The position numbers and the translations under genes were made by a program. Below the pieces are notes generated by a model. That model saw nothing but the letters and a program-made list of their open reading frames with translations, was not told the DNA's origin and did no database searches. From Ottelia alismoides (lineage: Eukaryota; Streptophyta; Magnoliopsida; Alismatales; Hydrocharitaceae), in NCBI GenBank assembly GCA_037367405.1, contig JAZKJV010000600.1:62001-126000 (forward strand): a stretch of DNA of 64,000 bases. The letters are read 5' to 3'. This document shows positions 57,142 through 64,000 of this stretch, piece by piece (the first letter of the stretch is position 1; every line of letters begins with the position of its first letter).

Positions 57142-60015
57142 TGCTCCCTTCACACCCTTTTTCCTCATATTTTTAAAATTTTTTAAATGAAACCTAGGGA
57201 AATTTAGATCATCATATATCACCACGTTGTTTCTCAAACTAATTCTCACTTACTAACATATTAACTTCAATTATTAATATTATATATTTAACACTTCTTT
57301 TATCCGAAATAAAATAATAAAGAGAAAAAGAAAAAGAAAAGAAAGGAGGATGTAAATATGTACATACCAATCCTAACCTCGAGACCATGCCAATATAAAT
57401 GCGGTAGATAAGATAAATAAATATGGGGAGACAAGGATCTTAATATATAAATATATCAGAAATTATATATCACTGGTGTACATATACACATTATTCACCT
57501 CGTACATTTATTCATCTATTTTATTATCATTCAGATAATAAAATATTATCTTCCTCTTGGAAGTTTTTTAAAATAGTGTGTATTAATTTATAAAAATATA
57601 AGAAAAATAATCTAGAATAGATATCACGGTACACTCAGAACAAAAAGGTGTAAAATGGGAATTCAAAGACAACTATTCTCTGTTGGAACTCAAAAATTCA
57701 TCAAAATCCTGTCATTGTGTTCATAATTAAATTATCTTAAAAATGATGTGATTTCATTAAAATCAGAGTTAATATGCAAAAGTCGCTTTGGGGGCAGCGT
57801 GATATCTATACAATTGTACATTTTCTTCATATTATTTTATTCTCTTATATTTTCTCATAATTTATGTTTTAGTATTTTACTTATAATAATATTAAATATA
57901 ATAAAAATTACAAAAGTTTAAAATAGTCAAAAAAAGTAAATGTGCATATGTATTATATAGGTATAATTTACTTATATTATACATAATACTATTTATTGAA
58001 AAAACTAAATATTTTTATTAAAATAGAAAATATATTTATAATCTAATAAAATATTTTAAATTAATAAAATATAAAATAAATAATTTATTTTAATAATTAA
58101 CTAAAAATACTTAAACTAGTGTATATAAGTAATTTATACTTATAAACTAACCTTATTTAAATTATTACTGTTTAAATTAGATTCTTTAATCAATTGAAAT
58201 TCATAATTAAAATATTTATCAAATTATTTATAACTTTGTGTATATCATTTATTTAATTAAAATTAATTTACTATTTAGTATCTAATTTATTATATATTTC
58301 TTATAATGTATATATCTCTTTTGTCTTGAATGCATCTTCCACATGTCTCACTTTGTATGGTCAATCAGAAGAGGTTGACCATTCAACCTTATTCTCTTTT
58401 TCCTCTTCCTTCCTCCTCTCCTTCTCCTTCCTTCGCCCAACGACCTGGGACCATGCCAAAAAATTCCTCCACATCACCACCTCGCTGCCCTTCTTCTCCA
58501 TGTGAGATTCAATCTAGGTGCGATCCACCTGGACCTTCTTCCTCTTTATATGTGCAGGACACCCATCTCCTTCGACCTCCCCATCTTCCATTTTACACAT
58601 CCTTCCTCCAGTGAGATCTGGAGAGCGAGAGCGTGAGTTACAGAAGCACCTCCATGCCGTCGAAGCGAGATCGATAAGAGGATATTTCGATGAGATCGTT
58701 GCCATCATTGATATCTCATCTCCACCGTAGACAACCCCAGTGCTGCCAATGCATTGTAAGTCACAACCCTTGGATCTCCATCGAGCTCCGCCCAAAAGTG
58801 AATTCATCCATCATATTCTAGTCCAGGTAGGTAGACTTATTTACCTTCTCTCATTGATTTCTATTTTCTTCTCGAATCTCTCCCTCTTCTATTTTTATCT
58901 GAAACCAAGCCAAATCCATGTTCTTCACATCATTCACCTTGTGATCCTCTCTGTTCATCAATCTACCTCTCACCTCTATTCATCCTCCGATCACACCCGG
59001 TGATCGGAGGCTTGGAGTTAGATTATCCATCCTCCTTAAGCTCCCCTACTCACCTATTCCCTATTTGCATTGGGACCGAGGCTTCGTCCTCGAGTCATGT
59101 TGATTACTTGTAGGTGGATATGTATTATGGAGCATCTAGAGAACGGATCTGCAGCAAAGTATTGCGACACATGTAGGTCTGAATCGTGCCACACCAGCAT
59201 CCACATGCACTTGGAGATTGTGTTTCATCTAGATGCAAAGTAGATTAGAACATCAGCCTTCGTTCAACGAGAAGCACCACTAATCATAGCACATTGTCAA
59301 GCATATGAGGGCCTATTCTGATAGAACTGGAGCAACAAGAGCTTATGGAGCAACCAACCATTTGTACGAGATCTGATCGTACACAACATCTAGAGCACAT
59401 CGTAGCATCGAAGCTTGTACGCTTTCAACCAGGAGAAACGATTCACCTACAGAGATATGCTTCCGATACGAGCACAATACTTATGCAATCACTTGGAGGG
59501 AGAAATAAACCAAGACCCGAACAAACTCAGAAGCTTCATCTAGAAACATTTGATTTGGGGAAGAAGAGTGTCCCTTCCAAATATAAGGAGGATTGTTCGA
59601 TTGTGATCAAGATCCGACGCCTATCCATTGAGCCACACGGACACACAAGAATCGCATGATCAGATTCTGTCCAATCATTAACACCATTCACCGGTCGACC
59701 GCTCTAGCTTGTTCGCGTGATCAACATGTGCATCTCTGAGATATTTTGATGATTTTGTATAGAGACCTTTAGCTTTATAGTTTACTACGAGCTAGTTTGA
59801 TCTATAGGAGTCACACGTGATCTTCACGTGAGTAGTGTACGCATTTTTCTAGAACAAGCTCAAACTCCGTTATTCATGAAGAGGTCCGAACAGGTGTACA
59901 ATTCACGTGGCTACGCATGAGCTTCTTTGGGAATTTTGCACGATATTCCCCCTTATTGTAATTTCTGGATCACCCATTCTTTTCTGCTAATTAGCTATAT
60001 ATCTCTATATATAGT
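57142..60015 (+). mobile_element. LTR G, old Athila-like LTR, incomplete
   Basis: The start TGCTCCCTTCACACC resembles the LTR start with decayed palindrome. Landmarks in LTR order are: an AT-rich zone; 'ggttgaccattcaacc' at about 58375 (like the gttgacc...ggtcaac of A); TTTATATG near 58543; 'gagcgtgagtt' (58630); a donor-like CAG|GTAGG near 58827; 'cgaggcttcgtcctcgag' near 59080; an acceptor-like TTGTAG near 59115; and CACGTG-like pairs near 59815-59830. It is interrupted at 60016 by another LTR start. There is no coding function. Confidence 0.65.
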
Positions 60016-60473
60016 TGACGAGTCTCCATTTCATCACCTTTATTCTTTCATTTTGGCCTTAGATCCCGACTTAAATGCATGTATGTAGCATTAATTTGTA
60101 CAAAATAATAATCAATAATTGGCAACAAATATTGTATAAAATATGTATTTAATTGCAAAATAAAATAATAAAGGAAAGGAAAGAAAAGGAAAGGAAATAA
60201 AGTGTCAAAGATACTGAATGACTCTAAATCCCGAGACTCGGTCATCATGATGACTTGATCGACAAAGAATAAAGTAAGGTGAGATAGGATAGCTAATTGA
60301 ACATATAATAAATTAAAAAGTCTAATTCTTTTACTCGATAAATGATCATTTATGCCCTATTTTATTTTCCTATTTTTATACCTCAAATAATACATGAAAC
60401 TTGTACATAAAAACATAAATAAAAACATGAAATTTATTTCACACAAAAATAACACACAGTGCACTCGAGACAC
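60016..60473 (+). mobile_element. LTR fragment I, start of another Athila-like LTR
   Basis: TGACGAGTCTCCATTTCATC, then 'accttattctttcattttggcc'-like text, matches the first 40 bases of the A LTR. The next ~400 bases follow the AT-rich U3 pattern. It is interrupted by LTR H. Confidence 0.6.
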
Positions 60474-62826
60474 TGATGACTCGGATTTTACGAGGGCCTA
60501 ATGTAGTCTACACAAGGCAAGACCTACACTGTCATTGAGGTGACCGCTCACAAAACTCGGATGTCAATCAGAAATTAACCTACAAAAAATGAAGCAAAAA
60601 TGTTGAGTTAAAATTTATTCTAACTCTACAGAATGTGCCTATAGTGCAAATATGTAAAGGTCGAACACACGGAGCAAGGGGAATATACAATAAAAATATG
60701 CAAAAAGACAATGATCGTTTTTTGTGTCATTATAATGATTGTTTAATTTTAATGGAATTTAAATTATTTTTTGTAATTTTTAATTTATATATATTTGTTT
60801 TTAATTTACTATTTTTTAAAATTTTTTTAATAATAAAAGGTAATATGTATATATGTAACTATATAGAGATAATAGAGTAGATAATAGATAAGAATATATA
60901 AAAAAGGGGACATCATAAAAATATCCCAGCTACAATCTTTTTTATTTTTAGGAGTATTAAAAATATTTTTAGGATTTTTACTAATTATAATAATAATAAT
61001 ATTAAAATAAGTAAATATATGTATAAATATGTTATAAAGCCTTGTATCTATATCCAAAATAAATTATTTTTATATTTTTCATATTTTATAATGGTTTTGA
61101 GAATTTTTCTGAATTTCTAATATTTTTTAAATATTTTGTTGTTGAATAAAATAGGAAAACATTAAGTCATAATAGGTAGCCAGATTGTTTTGGATTTTTA
61201 AAATAGCTAAATAACTCAAATGTTTTCAAAACTAATTTCGAAATATTTTATACTATAAATAAAAATTAGAAATAGAAAATGTACTTTTTTGAATTTTTTA
61301 CTGATTTTTTATAATTTTTTAGGGTTAAAGAGCGTTTGCTATTTTTTGGAATTTTTGGTGATTTTTGATCTGTAGGTGCAAAATGCAATAATAAATAGCC
61401 CCTTATTATTTTAGAATTTTTCAAAACATTTTTGTAATTTTTATGTATTTTTAATGCAAACAAGGAAAAATGTAATGTTTTTTATTTTTTAAGTGTAGGA
61501 AAATATTTTAATTATCCTAGCAAAAAGTATATGCGATTTGATAATATATCATGCACTTAATATAAAATTCCTATAATTTTGAAATGCAAAATATTATTTT
61601 TAGTGCAAAAAATAAAGAAAATAATAATAAAACACAAGTAGGGACTGAAATGCAAATAAGCTTAACTAAAAATGCATCTCTAAACCAAAATGCAAAGTAC
61701 ATGGGCCTCTACATAACTTTCCCACAAATATTTAATTCATTCAATGTTGATAAGGGAACAAATGTAATTTACTAAACACAATAGGGCATGCATGAAAATA
61801 TCCCAAAATGTTTTGAACTCATTCGCAAACTTGTTGGACTAAATAATAACACAAAATTCTGGGGTGTCCCTACAAAAAGCCCACTGCCTCAGATATATGG
61901 GCACATGAGCTGACGTGGCAAGGTACCAAGTGTAAATAAAAGGATTATAGGAATCTACTTGCAAAATAACCAAAAGTGTTTGTATTACTGACGATAATTT
62001 ATGGAATAAAAATAAAATACAAAAGTAGAGGGGTATATGACAAAGTTACCCCCTAAATGCGCGGGTAGACGACTCAGACGATCTCACTAATCCATGTGGC
62101 ACATCCTCGATAAGTGATGATGTTTCATGGATGAAGCACTAATATTAGATCCTAGCAGATGATTGAATGGTCGAAGACTCCTTCATCCAATGATGGTTGC
62201 TGCTCGTGAAGAACGGATCTTGATCTGATAGTGAAGGAGGGATCTGGAAGAACAGGGATGAAGATCTACCTTGGCGAACTTCCTATGATGAAATCTCCTT
62301 CTTCTGGTGGTCTCCCGTCCCAATCAGGTACTCAAAATGTTCCTCCCTCTGGTACGCATCTGATAAAGGCTTCAAAAATCTCTAAGGATTACCGGAGCGA
62401 TTCCAGGCTACTCGAGAAGCTTAGGTGACCTGAGAACCTTCTATGACTTCAAATCACCTCCAACTGGGCTCCTAACTATAGTTACTTGCACAGGAAGAAA
62501 GCAAGGTCGAGGGAAAACTGCCTCGACCCGTTATCGAGCGGAATGGCTGTGAAATGAGGCGGAGCGAAAGGTGCTCTGGCGAGCGATGAAGGTGGAGCAC
62601 CGAAGGCTTGTCTTGGGGTCGATCATGATGAATGGAGGTGTGTGGGGCTTGGAGAAGCAATGGGGAAATTAAATGAGTGCCAAAGATGGGTCAGAGAACT
62701 AGTAGGGACAGTGGAATACAAGGCGAAACAAAGCTTCGATGAACTATGGGAGTGGATTTCTATGCTACATTGGTAGATCAAAATTAAAACTAAGAACATC
62801 AAATAAATCCTATGATTAAAGACTAC
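60474..62826 (-). mobile_element. LTR H, old Athila-like LTR in minus orientation, incomplete
   Basis: Read on the plus strand it follows the order seen in B's LTR: 'ggtcgaacacacggagcaagg' near 60660 (B: gtcgaactcaaggagcac), an AT-rich zone, the TTGCA/CCC module block near 61860-62050, and 'gtcgagggaaaactgcctcgac' near 62502. It breaks off where LTR D is inserted, and the remainder must lie beyond the window. No gene is present. Confidence 0.65.
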
Positions 62827-64000
62827 TGATGAATACCCATTCATCACTCTTTATTCTTCTATTTTAGCTACAAAAACCTTTTCAAATACATGTAGATATG
62901 TGTAAATACAAATAATTACCAAAAGCATGCATTGTGTAAAAACCTATAATTAGCATGTTTTTGTGCACAAAATAAAAGAATAAAGAGCAAAAAGAAAAAG
63001 AGGGAAATATTTAGAATAAATATTGAGCAACCTAACCCAAGGGAGGGCTCAGCATGGGCCTGACCGCATAAAAGCCAAAGTAGAGGGAGATAGGGGCTCA
63101 CATATGTGTATATACTTCTGTAAATAAAACTATATATTTTCCTCACCCAAAAATGTGTTGTAAATATCCTTGTCTATATTGTGTATATTTAGAAAATATC
63201 AAAAACAAAATAAAAATTAAAAAGCAAAAAGACACCCTTTCACCATGTGTATAAACCACATCATTGCATTTATTTAACCCTATAGATAAATTTAATTATT
63301 TTCTAAACTTTTTGTAAATATTCTATGTTATATTTTGTAAATAAAATAAATAAAAAGAAACAAAACAAAAATCAAATAAAAATCACAAAAATAAAAATAC
63401 AAAAATACATTGTATAAATACCATGTATATAAATGTATTCAAACATTTATTTCACCCTTGTATATAAGTAATAAAAATAAAATAAAAATATTCTTTTATT
63501 CCATATTTCATGTTGTAAATAAATAAAATACAAAATGAGCATAAAAACACATAAAAATAACAAATAAAAAAAATCAAAAATAAAAACCCATATAGTGTAC
63601 ATATACCTATATATAGAGCTAACCTCTTTTTATTTCCAAAAATTAAATAAAAATCACCAAAAAATAGAGAAAAATAAAAGAAAAATATTTCATGTTTTGA
63701 GTTTTATTTAATTCGGCCTATTTATGCCTTAAAATAAATAATCAAAATTCGGGCACACGTGGCCGCTCCTGATTGGTCCACGGGGGAATGTTGACCCCGG
63801 TCAACTCCCCCGCGACCTCCTTCCTATTCTGGCCGTCGCGCGCCGCGCCTTCTTCCCCGATTTTTCCCACGCGCTCCAGGCTGTCACCCACTCAACCCCC
63901 GCGCCCGGATTCTTCGCCGATCATCCCTCTCCCTCGCCGGATCCTCCGCCATCGAATCCACGCCTCCTACAGCTGTCACCACTCAACCCTAATCGCCCGG
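62827..64000 (+). mobile_element. LTR D, B-like LTR cut by the window end
   Basis: It starts TGATGAATACCCATTCATCA and follows the B/C LTR closely through the AT-rich zone and the 'gttgaccccggtcaactccc' palindrome (63790-63811) to 'ccctaatcgcccgg', just before the TATA-like position. It is well conserved and therefore younger than G, H and I. Whether it is solo or heads a full element cannot be seen. Confidence 0.88.

Overview
The window looks like a repeat-rich intergenic region from a large plant nuclear genome. I infer an angiosperm, possibly a monocot, from the plant retrotransposon lineage, a tRNA-Asp primer site, a GC-rich SAUR gene and an SKU5-like exon. This is not firm. There is no bacterial-style operon, rRNA, tRNA gene or CRISPR array. 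About 50 kb is LTR retrotransposon of one lineage: Ty3/Gypsy, Athila-like, with unusually long LTRs of about 3.5-4.0 kb. The rest is DNA transposons, simple repeats and two short stretches of ordinary gene sequence.

Layout. 1-1897 is the 3' part of an old plus-strand LTR (F) with a decayed primer-binding site and leader. It is split by a solo LTR (E, minus, 1898-5926, TSD AGATG). Element A (plus, 6084-44881, TSD AGGCA) is about 17.6 kb once later insertions are removed, and its gag-pol is broken by stops. A carries two insertions. Element B (minus, 18195-35838, TSD GTAGA, 17644 bp) sits in A's 3' non-coding region, and solo LTR C (plus, 39243-42786, TSD CTTCT) sits in A's 3' LTR. B is very young: its two 3736-bp LTRs differ at the single site I could find. 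It has a 379-codon gag and an 1886-codon protease/RT/RNase H/integrase frame, separated by one in-frame TAG.

44887-57141 holds a CACTA-like element (46743-48451) with a microsatellite-flanked inverted-repeat element inside it. It also holds the terminal exon of an SKU5-similar multicopper-oxidase gene (49031-49236, probably frameshifted) and an intact SAUR auxin-response gene (50156-50713). These are followed by a degenerate ~20-bp minisatellite (51420-52060), a complete hAT transposon with 8-bp TSD (52457-56600, transposase with one frameshift) and a small foldback MITE (56947-57104). 57142-64000 is a second pile of nested LTRs from the same lineage (G, I, H, D), the last cut by the window end.

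The most unusual signals are shared by A and B. The polypurine-tract word CTAAGTATAGGGGGG recurs five times between pol and the 3' LTR. In three of these it forms the 3' arm of a perfect or near-perfect hairpin, and base changes between A and B preserve pairing. The LTRs also carry a conserved 310-311-nt GT-AG intron-like segment, paired G-boxes spaced about one helical turn apart, and a palindromic LTR terminus. Together these suggest an elaborate RNA and transcription control programme in this family. The functions are inference.
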